Shown here: positions 1 to 5,364 of the stretch, in pieces | How positions within the stretch are numbered: the first letter of the stretch is position 1 | Layout of the letters: every line of letters begins with the position of its first letter | Origin: Rhodoferax sp. | GTDB taxonomy: Bacteria > Pseudomonadota > Gammaproteobacteria > Burkholderiales > Burkholderiaceae_C | Reading direction: 5' to 3' | Assembly: GCA_021731215.1 (NCBI GenBank) | Contig: JAKFXU010000118.1 | Coordinates: forward strand, 1-5,364 | Length of the DNA stretch: 5,364 nt | Translations under genes and position numbers: made by a program | The notes under the pieces: model-generated | Database searches by the model: none | Seen by the model: only the letters and a program-made list of their open reading frames with translations | What the model was told of the DNA's origin: nothing

Positions 1-361
1 ACGCGTCGGCTGAAAAACTGATTTTTTGCGCGGGCAGCACGACCGCTGCGGGCGCCGGCACGGGTGCTGGCGGGGCGGGCGCAATCACGGCCACCGGTGG
101 CATGGGTGCGGGCGCTGGCGCTGGTACTGGCGCTGGTGTCGCCACCAGCGCCAGCGGCTTGATCGTGGGGTCGCACGGCTCGACCGCGCGCGCCGGGGTC
201 CAGTCGCTGGTGTACCAGCACAAACCGCTGCCGCTGGTGACGATGGCACCCGACGAATCGATCAGGTAACCCTGATTTTTGGCATCCTGCGCCAGGGCGC
301 TGCCCGGGATCAGTACCGCCGCCGCGATGGCGGAAAAAACAAAGTTGGGGATCGATTTCAT
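1..361 (-). CDS. OmpA-family outer-membrane protein, N-terminal part (truncated by window edge)
   Basis: The first 120 codons are visible, reading from the ATG at 361 and leaving the window at base 1 with no stop. Residues 1-24 form a Sec signal peptide (MKSIPN start, hydrophobic AIAAAVLI core, ALA|Q cleavage site). The mature start carries a short motif with two cysteines (C48 and C63) and two tryptophans (GLCWYTSDWTP), then a Pro/Ala-rich linker at about 74-111, then QKISFSADA. In Burkholderiales OmpA-like proteins this last stretch leads into the C-terminal peptidoglycan-binding OmpA domain, which here would lie outside the window. Family knowledge gives the expected role: tethering the outer membrane to the cell wall. 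The upstream AAGAAAG is a weak ribosome-binding site. The gene is divergent from the DUF3494 lipoprotein. The OmpA domain itself is not seen, so the family call rests on the N-terminal architecture. Confidence 0.82.
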   Translation of the reverse strand, partial: MKSIPNFVFSAIAAAVLIPGSALAQDAKNQGYLIDSSGAIVTSGSGLCWYTSDWTPARAVEPCDPTIKPLALVATPAPVPAPAPAPMPPVAVIAPAPPAPVPAPAAVVLPAQKISFSADA

Positions 362-526
362 GGTGTGTCTTTCTTGAATATAAAAAATGAAAATTTGCGT
401 GCTATCTGCATGACGGACGAAAACGTCTTGCAGCTCGCTCGTTGCGTCGCGGCAACAGGCGAAGAATAGGCAGCTCTGGGCGCAGCGTCTGTGCGCTGGC
501 AGACACAAATGAAATTCTGGTTGCTA

Positions 527-542
527 TGTACGCCAACGTACA
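527..542. promoter_or_regulatory. Inverted repeat TGTACG-N4-CGTACA, possible operator or small hairpin
   Basis: Two perfect 6-base arms, TGTACG (527-532) and CGTACA (537-542), flank the spacer CCAA. The site lies about 140 bases upstream of the DUF3494 lipoprotein start and about 166 bases upstream of the OmpA-family start. A 16-base dyad of this form could be the site of a dimeric repressor or activator, or could fold as a tetraloop hairpin in a leader RNA. No specific regulator is identifiable from the sequence, and a 6-bp dyad can arise by chance. Confidence 0.25.
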
Positions 543-670
543 GACCCTCTTGCGGCGCAAGGCAATACTCAAACTGCGATGCACTGTGCGAGAGCGTTGG
601 TGCAGAACATCAGCGTCAGCACCGACCGGCGGTCATGCGCTCGCATCGTTGGTTTTTTGGATTACCTAAA

Positions 671-678
671 GAGGAAAA
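671..678 (+). promoter_or_regulatory. Ribosome-binding site that sets the start of the DUF3494 lipoprotein
   Basis: GAGGAAAA lies just before the ATG at 683, with the AGGA core ending 7 bases from it. The frame is open further upstream to 491, but that 64-residue extension would put the lipoprotein signal peptide in the middle of a protein and has no comparable ribosome-binding site. The start at 683 is therefore preferred. Confidence 0.75.
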
Positions 679-682
679 GCAA

Positions 683-2563
683 ATGAAACAATTCCAGAGC
701 TATTCCAGAGTGCTGCCATGGTTCATGGCATTGCTGCTGAGCGCTTTTGTGGCCGCCTGCGGCGGTGGTGGCGGCGGCGGGGTCGCGCCCGACCTGACGG
801 CCAAGGCCATTACCACCTATTCATTGTCCGGGGTGACCGGAACGATCAACGAAACGACAAAAAGCATTGCCGTGATCCTGCCGTACGGGAGCAACGTTTC
901 AGCGCTGGTGGCGACGTTCTCGACCACCGGGGCCAGCGTCCAGGTCGGTGCCACGACGCAGATCAGCGGCGCCACGGCCAACAACTTCACCAGTCCGGTG
1001 GCCCTGCTTGTCACGGCCGCCGACGGCTCAAGCGCGACCTACACCGTCGCCGTCACCGTGGCTTCAATTACGGCCAAGAGCGTGCTCGCCTTTGCGCTGG
1101 GCGGGGTTGCCGCAACCATCAATGAAGCGGGCAAGAGCATTGCGCTGACCGTGCCGACCGGGACCAATGTCACGGCCCTGGTTGCGACCTTCACGAGCTC
1201 AGGCGCCAGCGTCACAGTCAACGGAACGCCACAGATCAGTGGCAGCACGGCCAATAACTTCACCAATCCGGTGACCTACACCGTCACTGCTGCCGACAAC
1301 TCGACAGCGACCTATACCGTGGCCGTCACCGTGGCGTCTAGCACCGCCAAGGCCATCACCGCTTATTCGCTGGCCGGGGTGGCAGGAGCGATCAACGAGA
1401 CCGCCAAGACGATTGCGGTGACCCTGCCGTCCGGGACCAGCGTAACGGCCCTGGTCGCGACCTTCACGAGTTCAGGGGCCAGCGTCAAGGTTGGCGCGAC
1501 GACGCAGATCAGCGCCAGCACGGCCAATGACTTCACCAGTGCGGTGGCCTACACCGTCACTGCGGCCGATGGTTCAGCCGCGACCTATAGCGTCACCGTC
1601 AGCGTGGCCCCGGGCTCGGCCAAGGCCCTCACGGCTTATTCGCTGGCCGGCATTGCCGGAACGATCAATGAAGCGGGCAAGACGATCTCGGTGGCCATGC
1701 CATCCGGGACCAGCGTAACGGCTTTGATCGCGACCTTCACCAGCACCGCAGCCAGCGTCAAGGTCGGCGCGACGACGCAGATCAGCGGCGCCACCGCGAA
1801 TGACTTCACCAGTCCGGTGGCCTACACCGTCACTGCGGCTGACAGCACAACGGCGACCTATACCGTCACCGTCACCGTGGCGGGGGCTGGTCCAGCGCCA
1901 GTGCCGCTTGGTTCGGCCGGCAATTTTGTAATCCTGGCCAAATCGGGGGTCTCAACCACCGGCAGCACGGCCGTGGTGGGCGACATTGGGCTGAGCCCTG
2001 CGGCTGCGACCTTCCTGACCGGCTTTGCCCTGAGCGCGGATGCCACCAACACGTTTTCAACTTCGTCCCTGGTGACCGGAAAACTGTACGCCGCCAACTA
2101 TGCCGCGCCGACGCCGGCCTACCTGACCACGGCGGTCAGCGACATGGAAACCGCGTTCACCGATGCCGCCGGGCGGACCTTGCCTGACTTCACGGAGCTC
2201 GGCGCCGGCGATATCAGCGGCTTGACACTGGTTCCTGGCCTGTACAAATGGGGCACCGGGGTGTTGGTCACCGGTGTCGGCGTGACGCTGTCGGGTGGCG
2301 CCAATGATGTCTGGATTTTCCAGATCGCCCAAGACCTCACCGTCAGCAACAGCGCCATCATTACCCTCAGCGGCGGCGCCCAGGCCAAGAACATCTTCTG
2401 GCAGGTCTCCGGCCAGGCCACTCTCGGCACGGCGGCTGACTTCAAGGGCATCATCCTGAGCCAGACCCTGATTTCGCTCAATACCGGCGCCAAGATGACC
2501 GGCCGGGCCTTGGCCCAGACCGCGGTCACCTTGGATGCCACTGCCATCACCAAACCTGATTAA
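683..2563 (+). CDS. Ice-binding-like (DUF3494) lipoprotein with four Ig-like repeats
   Basis: This is a 626-residue protein. Residues 1-26 are a lipoprotein signal (positively charged start, hydrophobic WFMALLLSAF, lipobox V-A-A-C26). Seven glycines follow the cysteine; there is no Asp at +2, so outer-membrane sorting is likely. Residues 40-403 are four tandem repeats of exactly 91 residues, each ending in a YTVTAADxSxATYTVxVxVA-type strand, like bacterial cadherin/Ig-like beta-sandwich domains. Residues about 409-626 are a DUF3494 domain: NFVILAKSGVSTTGST and VVGDIGLSP near its start, VWIFQIAQDLTV, GGAQAKNIFWQVSG and GRALAQTAVTLD near its end. DUF3494 is the beta-solenoid fold of many bacterial and microalgal ice-binding proteins, but many members are untested and occur outside cold habitats. 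The inferred form is a surface-anchored stalk presenting a terminal binding domain, either an ice adhesin or a general adhesin. The ORF is intact, with no sign of frameshift. Confidence 0.93.
   Translation: MKQFQSYSRVLPWFMALLLSAFVAACGGGGGGGVAPDLTAKAITTYSLSGVTGTINETTKSIAVILPYGSNVSALVATFSTTGASVQVGATTQISGATANNFTSPVALLVTAADGSSATYTVAVTVASITAKSVLAFALGGVAATINEAGKSIALTVPTGTNVTALVATFTSSGASVTVNGTPQISGSTANNFTNPVTYTVTAADNSTATYTVAVTVASSTAKAITAYSLAGVAGAINETAKTIAVTLPSGTSVTALVATFTSSGASVKVGATTQISASTANDFTSAVAYTVTAADGSAATYSVTVSVAPGSAKALTAYSLAGIAGTINEAGKTISVAMPSGTSVTALIATFTSTAASVKVGATTQISGATANDFTSPVAYTVTAADSTTATYTVTVTVAGAGPAPVPLGSAGNFVILAKSGVSTTGSTAVVGDIGLSPAAATFLTGFALSADATNTFSTSSLVTGKLYAANYAAPTPAYLTTAVSDMETAFTDAAGRTLPDFTELGAGDISGLTLVPGLYKWGTGVLVTGVGVTLSGGANDVWIFQIAQDLTVSNSAIITLSGGAQAKNIFWQVSGQATLGTAADFKGIILSQTLISLNTGAKMTGRALAQTAVTLDATAITKPD
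800..1891 (+). repeat. Four in-frame 273-bp tandem repeats inside the DUF3494 lipoprotein gene
   Basis: The units are 800-1072, 1073-1345, 1346-1618 and 1619-1891, each beginning with the codons GCC AAG and each exactly 273 bases long, with no insertions or deletions between copies. Shared features in every unit are an Ala-Lys start, an IN-E-(T/A)-x-K motif near residue 17, a G-(S/T)-x-V-(S/T)-A-L-(V/I)-ATF segment near residues 30-40, QIS-x-(S/A)-TAN-(N/D)-FT near residue 54, and VTAAD near residue 71. Units 3 and 4 match at about 69 of 91 residues by hand count. The units encode Ig-like stalk domains. Their uniform length suggests duplication of a whole domain. Confidence 0.93.
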
Positions 2564-2583
2564 GCCGCGTCCTTTCCCGCCCA

Positions 2584-2609
2584 TGGATGGTGGGGCCCGT
2601 CACCATCCA
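2584..2609 (+). terminator. 9-bp hairpin after the DUF3494 lipoprotein gene, possible weak terminator
   Basis: TGGATGGTG (2584-2592) pairs perfectly with CACCATCCA (2601-2609) around an 8-base loop that itself contains GGGCCC. It starts 21 bases after the TAA stop codon and lies before the BON lipoprotein gene. There is no T-run after the stem, so it is not a classical intrinsic terminator. It may instead partly terminate transcription or protect the 3' end of the upstream transcript. Confidence 0.35.
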
Positions 2610-2650
2610 CTGCAACCCAAGCAAACATTAACTTCAACTGGAGATTCACC

Positions 2651-2965
2651 ATGTACATTCGCACCACTCTCGCCGCCGCCATGACCGCCGTCGTTCTGCT
2701 CACCGCCACTGGCTGCGCCGTCATCCGCGGTCAGGAAACCGTTGGCGCCTACGTCGATGACGCCGGCATCACCACCCTGATCAAGGCGCGCTTCGTCGAA
2801 AGCAAGCTGGTCAGCGCCGGGGCGATCAAGGTCGAGACCTTGAACGGCACCGTCATGCTGTCGGGCTTCGCCAAGAGCCTGATGGAAAAGAGCGCCGCCG
2901 AGAATATCGCGCGCGGCGTGAACGGGGTCAAATCGGTCAAAAACGAGATCGCCGTCAGCCCCTGA
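2651..2965 (+). CDS. Small BON-domain lipoprotein
   Basis: This is a 104-residue protein. Residues 1-21 form a lipoprotein signal (MYIRTT start, hydrophobic AVVLL), with the lipobox A-T-G-C at Cys22. Residues about 36-103 form one BON domain: DDAGITTLIKARFVESK helix, the I-K-V-E-T-L-N-G-T-V-M-L-S-G strand pair with the family's conserved glycines, then the AAENIARGVNGVKSVKNEI helix and strand. BON domains occur in OsmY-like and secretin-associated proteins and are thought to bind phospholipid or stabilise the envelope; the exact role of this single-domain form is not known. GGAG at 2640-2643 lies 7 bases before the ATG. It sits 87 bases downstream of the DUF3494 lipoprotein on the same strand, so co-transcription is possible, but a hairpin lies between them. 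Confidence 0.92.
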   Translation: MYIRTTLAAAMTAVVLLTATGCAVIRGQETVGAYVDDAGITTLIKARFVESKLVSAGAIKVETLNGTVMLSGFAKSLMEKSAAENIARGVNGVKSVKNEIAVSP

Positions 2966-3015
2966 ACGACGCTGAAAAGCAGGTAGCCAAGCGGCAACGC
3001 AAGGCCGCCGAGATT

Positions 3016-3054
3016 TGCGGCTCAAGAAGCACTGGCAGTCCTTCTTGAGCCGCA
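3016..3054. terminator. 14-bp perfect stem-loop, candidate (bidirectional) terminator
   Basis: TGCGGCTCAAGAAG (3016-3029) pairs with CTTCTTGAGCCGCA (3041-3054) around an 11-base loop. It starts 51 bases after the stop codon of the BON gene. The stem is long and GC-rich at its base, but neither side has a run of Ts: ATCTGATTC follows on the plus strand and AATCTCGG on the minus strand. It is therefore a good candidate for a transcript-end structure, with its exact termination mechanism uncertain. Confidence 0.5.
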
Positions 3055-3095
3055 TCTGATTCATGCCCTGTATTTGTCTGGTGAGTTGCCCTTGT

Positions 3096-3240
3096 TCAGC
3101 CCCGTAGGGTGGGCAAAGCGCAGCGTGCCCACGGACACAAAATACCGGGGGCGTCTTTCAGGATGGCCCACTCGCCTGAACACTGCCGCGTTGGCTGGCA
3201 CCGTGGGCACGCTTGCGCTTTGCCCACCCTACGGGGCTGA
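3096..3240. repeat. 145-bp palindromic element (REP/MITE-like dispersed repeat)
   Basis: The left arm (3096-3134, 39 bases, starting TCAGCCCCGTAGGGTGGGCA) is the reverse complement of the right arm (3201-3240, 40 bases) except for one extra base in the right arm. The 66-base centre contains a further 6-bp inverted repeat, TTCAGG (3157-3162) and CCTGAA (3175-3180). The GTAGGGTGGGC core resembles a sequence I recall from dispersed intergenic repeats in many proteobacteria; that is memory and was not checked here. No clear target-site duplication flanks it, and no transposase is encoded. Its position between two convergent genes is typical of REP-type palindromes. Transcribed RNA would form a very strong hairpin in either direction. 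Confidence 0.8.
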
Positions 3241-3301
3241 CCTGCACAAGGCAATGGATACAAGGTCGCCATAGCCAACACCGGCAGCCACGCTGCAAAG
3301 G

Positions 3302-4366
3302 CTAGGCCGAGTAGGTCTCGAAGATAGCGCGGAACGATTGGTGATGTTGCTTGAACGCGGCAAGAATAAGCGGATCAAAGTGTTCCGGCTGGGTGCGACC
3401 ATCGCCGCGGGTAATGATGTCCACGGTCTTCAGGTGGTCGTAGGCGGGCTTGTAGGGCCGCTTGCTGCGCAGGGCATCGTAGATGTCGCAAATATACATA
3501 ATGCGCGCCGCCAGGGGGATTTCCTCACCCCGCTTGCCATCCGGATAACCGCCGCCGTCCCAGCGCTCGTGGTGATTGAGCGCGATCTCGGCGCCCAGCT
3601 TGAGATAGGGTGACTTGCTGTTGCCCAGGATCTTGGCACCCATTGCGGGGTGCTCCCGCATGACAAGCCACTCAGCCGGTGTGAAGTCGCCCGGCTTGAG
3701 CAGCACATGGTCGGGGATGCCTATTTTTCCGATGTCGTGCATCGGGCTCGCAAAGAAGATCTGGTCGACGAACTCCTCATCCATGCCGAGCACCCGGGCC
3801 AGTTCCCGACTGTAAAAGCTGATGCGTATCACGTGCGCGCCGGTGTCTTCATCCTTGTGTTCGGCGGCACGCGTCAGCGTGAAGATGGTTTCCATATAGC
3901 TTTTCTGCAGATCGGCCGTCCGCTCTTGCACGCGTTGCTCCAGCAGGTCGTTGTAATGGTGCAATTCCTTCTGCAACAGGCGCACTTCCAGCATGTTGTG
4001 AACGCGCGCCAGCACCTCGGCCAGCTCAAACGGTTTGCTGACGAAATCCTTGGCGCCGGCCTGCAGCGCGCGCAGCTTGTGACCCGGTTGCGCGGTGATG
4101 ACGAGCACCGGCAGATAACCGTCCGTTTCGATTTCCTTCAGGCCCTCCATCACCTCGAATCCGTCCATGCCGGGCATCTGGAGATCAAGCAGGATCAGGT
4201 CGTAGCGGTTCTTGCGATGCAGTTCGCAGACCTCGCCTGGATTCATCGTCGACGTGATGCAGAGATAACCAGCGCCGCGCAGCATTCGATCGAGCAACTG
4301 CACATTGACCTGCAGATCATCAACAATCAGCAGACTGGCATTGAGAAAATCGCTTGATTTGATCAT
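3302..4366 (-). CDS. Response regulator with HD-GYP cyclic-di-GMP phosphodiesterase domain
   Basis: This is a 354-residue protein when started at the ATG at 4366; an in-frame ATG at 4372 would add two residues. Residues about 11-125 are a receiver domain: acidic pair D16-D17, phospho-acceptor D61 (LILLDLQMPGMDGF), T91 and K111 (KPF). A helical linker, probably coiled coil, spans about 127-158. Residues about 160-350 are an HD-GYP domain with H178 (TGAH), H210-D211 (HDIGKIGIPD), H239, H265-H266 (HHERWDGGGYPDG), G273-Y274-P275 and D294 (DIYDAL). All recognisable metal-binding and signature residues are present, so it is expected to be an active RpfG-type enzyme that hydrolyses c-di-GMP under receiver control. 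It has no DNA-binding domain. It lies 16 bases after the hybrid kinase gene, on the same strand, so the two are almost certainly an operon and a cognate pair. It is convergent with the BON gene. Confidence 0.95.
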   Translation of the reverse strand: MIKSSDFLNASLLIVDDLQVNVQLLDRMLRGAGYLCITSTMNPGEVCELHRKNRYDLILLDLQMPGMDGFEVMEGLKEIETDGYLPVLVITAQPGHKLRALQAGAKDFVSKPFELAEVLARVHNMLEVRLLQKELHHYNDLLEQRVQERTADLQKSYMETIFTLTRAAEHKDEDTGAHVIRISFYSRELARVLGMDEEFVDQIFFASPMHDIGKIGIPDHVLLKPGDFTPAEWLVMREHPAMGAKILGNSKSPYLKLGAEIALNHHERWDGGGYPDGKRGEEIPLAARIMYICDIYDALRSKRPYKPAYDHLKTVDIITRGDGRTQPEHFDPLILAAFKQHHQSFRAIFETYSA

Positions 4367-4374
4367 TGGCATGG

Positions 4375-4380
4375 CTCCTC
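4375..4380 (-). promoter_or_regulatory. Ribosome-binding site that decides the HD-GYP regulator start
   Basis: Reading on the minus strand, GAGGAG lies 2 bases before the ATG at 4372 but 8 bases before the in-frame ATG at 4366. Eight bases is close to ideal spacing and two is too short, so the second ATG is preferred. The site begins 2 bases after the TGA of the upstream kinase gene (4383-4385), which fits translational coupling. Confidence 0.6.
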
Positions 4381-4382
4381 AT

Positions 4383-5364
4383 TCAGGGGGTCTGACGGAC
4401 CTGTTGTCCGGCAAATTCCAGCGCCACATTGAGCGCCGCCATGAACTCCTCGACCTTGATCGGTTTGGTGATGTAGCGGAAGAACCCCGCTTTCAGGCCC
4501 CGCTCGATGTCCAGTGGCATGGCATTGGCACTGATGGCAATCACCGGGATGTGCGCCGTGCACGGGTCCGAGCGCAGGATCTTCAGGGCTTCAAAACCAT
4601 TGATGCCGGGCAGATTGATGTCCATCAGGATCACATCGGGCTGGGAGGCGCGCGTCAGTTCGATGCCCAGCGTCCCGTTCACCGCAGTCAGCAGGCTGAT
4701 ATCGGGGTGGCGCGCGATGATTTGCTCGACCAGCTTCATGTTGGCCGGGTTGTCCTCGACATAGAGCAGGGTGTGTGGCCGCTCGCCGCGCGGCACCGGT
4801 GCTGGCGCCAATGCCTCTGCTTCGCTTGCTTCCATGGCAAGCAGGGGATCGGCCACCGCGCTCAGTTCGAACCAGAACACGCTGCCCAGCCCGACGATGC
4901 TTTCCACGCCGATGGCACCCCCCATCAGTTCCACCAGCCGCTTGGCCACCACCAGGCCAATGCCGGTGCCTTCCTCGCCGCCCGCCTCCTGGCCGAGGCG
5001 GTTAAAGGGCTGAAACAGCTGCGCCAACTGTTCCGCCGACAGTCCCGCGCCGCTGTCTTGGATGCTGATGCGGATGCGCTCCGGGGTGCTCGCGCTGCAC
5101 GTCACCTCGACCGTTCCCTGCGGGCGATTGTATTTAATCGCGTTGGACAGCAGGTTGATCAGAACCTGTTTCAAGCGGGTCCGATCGGCCCGGACAAAGT
5201 CATGGTTGTCCAAGCGGGGAAAGCTCAGTTTGATGCCGCGCTGCTGCGCCTGCGGTTCGATCATGGCCTGGCATTCGAGCATGACATCGGCTATCGACAC
5301 CGGCTCCTCCGACAGCGGCACCTGGCCGGACTCCACCTTCGCCAGATCGAGGATTTCGTTGATC
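4383..5364 (-). CDS. Hybrid histidine kinase, C-terminal part (truncated by window edge)
   Basis: The last 326 codons are visible; the frame is open across the right edge, so the true start lies outside. The fragment opens with INEILDLAKVESG, the end of the second HisKA dimerisation helix; the phospho-accepting His would lie upstream. The HATPase domain follows: N box LLSNAIKYN (N74), G1 box DSGAG (D103), F box LFQPFNRLG, G2 box GTGIGL (about 132-137), and a GLGSVFWFEL end. An Ala/Pro/Glu linker leads to a receiver domain with E203-D204, phospho-acceptor D248 (ILMDINLPGINGF), S278 and K300 (TKPI). The protein ends about 26 residues later with no Hpt domain. It probably autophosphorylates in response to a sensor region that is not visible. 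The GTG at 5336 is internal to the helix and is not a real start. The next gene is the HD-GYP regulator, its likely target. Confidence 0.95.
   Translation of the reverse strand, partial: INEILDLAKVESGQVPLSEEPVSIADVMLECQAMIEPQAQQRGIKLSFPRLDNHDFVRADRTRLKQVLINLLSNAIKYNRPQGTVEVTCSASTPERIRISIQDSGAGLSAEQLAQLFQPFNRLGQEAGGEEGTGIGLVVAKRLVELMGGAIGVESIVGLGSVFWFELSAVADPLLAMEASEAEALAPAPVPRGERPHTLLYVEDNPANMKLVEQIIARHPDISLLTAVNGTLGIELTRASQPDVILMDINLPGINGFEALKILRSDPCTAHIPVIAISANAMPLDIERGLKAGFFRYITKPIKVEEFMAALNVALEFAGQQVRQTP

Larger units (their letters stand above)
362..682. other. Divergent intergenic region, no convincing gene
   Basis: This 321-base stretch separates the start codons of the OmpA-family gene and the DUF3494 lipoprotein gene, so it should hold promoters for both. 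Its short open frames have low-complexity or Arg/Cys-rich translations, no plausible ribosome-binding sites and no family resemblance. It has an AT-rich patch at 377-396 next to the OmpA start and a clear 6-bp dyad at 527-542. No -35/-10 pair with good spacing could be named with confidence. Confidence 0.6.
2966..3301. other. Intergenic region between convergent genes
   Basis: No credible gene is seen in these 336 bases. Two short open frames (3074-3274 plus, 3096-3281 minus) exist only because they cross the palindromic element; their VGWAKRSVPT- and VGKAQACPRC-type translations are what such repeat DNA gives. The region holds a 14-bp stem-loop and the 145-bp palindrome, both suited to ending transcription from the BON gene on one side and the response-regulator gene on the other. 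Confidence 0.7.

Noticed and set aside
377..382. TATATT (minus strand) as a -10 box for the OmpA-family gene
   Set aside because: There is no matching -35 at 16-18 bases, and a start point just downstream would leave almost no leader and remove the ribosome-binding site.
26..469. 147-residue open frame on the plus strand
   Set aside because: It lies antisense over the OmpA-family gene and its translation is Arg/Gly/His/Trp-rich low complexity, the mirror of the Pro/Ala linker. The minus-strand reading gives a signal peptide and a recognisable family pattern.
491..682. Upstream extension of the DUF3494 lipoprotein frame to an ATG at 491
   Set aside because: The extra 64 residues look random, have no good ribosome-binding site, and would bury the lipoprotein signal. 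The ATG at 683 has a strong site.
2057..2584. 175-residue open frame on the minus strand
   Set aside because: It is antisense to the DUF3494 domain, with no recognisable motifs; high G+C codon bias explains the open frame.
2600..3064. 154-residue open frame on the minus strand
   Set aside because: It is antisense to the BON lipoprotein, whose lipobox and domain are clear, and it runs through the stem-loop at 3016-3054.
3096..3240. The palindrome as a CRISPR array, attachment site or complete insertion sequence
   Set aside because: There are only two inverted arms rather than direct repeats with spacers, no tRNA or integrase is nearby, and the 66-base centre cannot encode a transposase.
3074..3281. 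Two small open frames (66 and 61 residues) on opposite strands
   Set aside because: Both are made by the palindromic element; their repeat-derived translations are of the kind that is often wrongly annotated as hypothetical proteins.
3650..4357. 235-residue open frame on the plus strand
   Set aside because: It is antisense to the HD-GYP regulator, and its translation (His/Gln/Val-rich) shows no domain. The minus-strand protein has all expected catalytic residues.

Overview
The window looks like a stretch of chromosome from a Gram-negative betaproteobacterium, most likely of the order Burkholderiales. The reasons are the high G+C content, the OmpA-family N-terminus with its Cys/Trp motif and Pro/Ala-rich linker, a lipoprotein with a poly-glycine tract directly after its lipidation cysteine, and a BON-domain lipoprotein of a type I associate with that order. 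The lineage is inferred from protein style only; no rRNA or other marker is present.

Layout, left to right. At 1-361 (minus strand) is the 5' part of an OmpA-family outer-membrane protein gene that runs off the left edge. Positions 362-682 are a divergent intergenic region with no convincing gene; it holds one neat dyad (TGTACG-N4-CGTACA). At 683-2563 (plus) is a 626-residue predicted lipoprotein: lipobox, poly-Gly tether, four Ig/cadherin-like repeats of exactly 91 residues each, then a C-terminal DUF3494 (ice-binding-protein-like) domain. After an 87-base gap with a 9-bp hairpin comes a 104-residue BON-domain lipoprotein (2651-2965, plus).

The gap 2966-3301 lies between convergent genes. 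It holds a 14-bp stem-loop (3016-3054) and a 145-bp near-perfect palindromic element (3096-3240), which looks like a dispersed REP/MITE-type repeat. On the minus strand, 5364 to 3302, is a two-gene signalling operon. The first gene is the C-terminal part of a hybrid histidine kinase (end of HisKA, HATPase, receiver), truncated by the right edge. After a 17-base gap comes a response regulator with a receiver domain and an HD-GYP cyclic-di-GMP phosphodiesterase output domain.

How the genes may work together: the left half encodes cell-envelope proteins (one porin-like/peptidoglycan-binding, two lipoproteins), and the right half encodes a sensor-to-c-di-GMP pathway. Nothing in the sequence links the two halves directly. 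c-di-GMP often controls surface adhesion, and a DUF3494 domain on a repeat stalk is a plausible surface adhesin, but that connection is only inference. The most distinctive items are the modular ice-binding-like lipoprotein and the palindromic element. I do not see a clearly novel multi-gene system.
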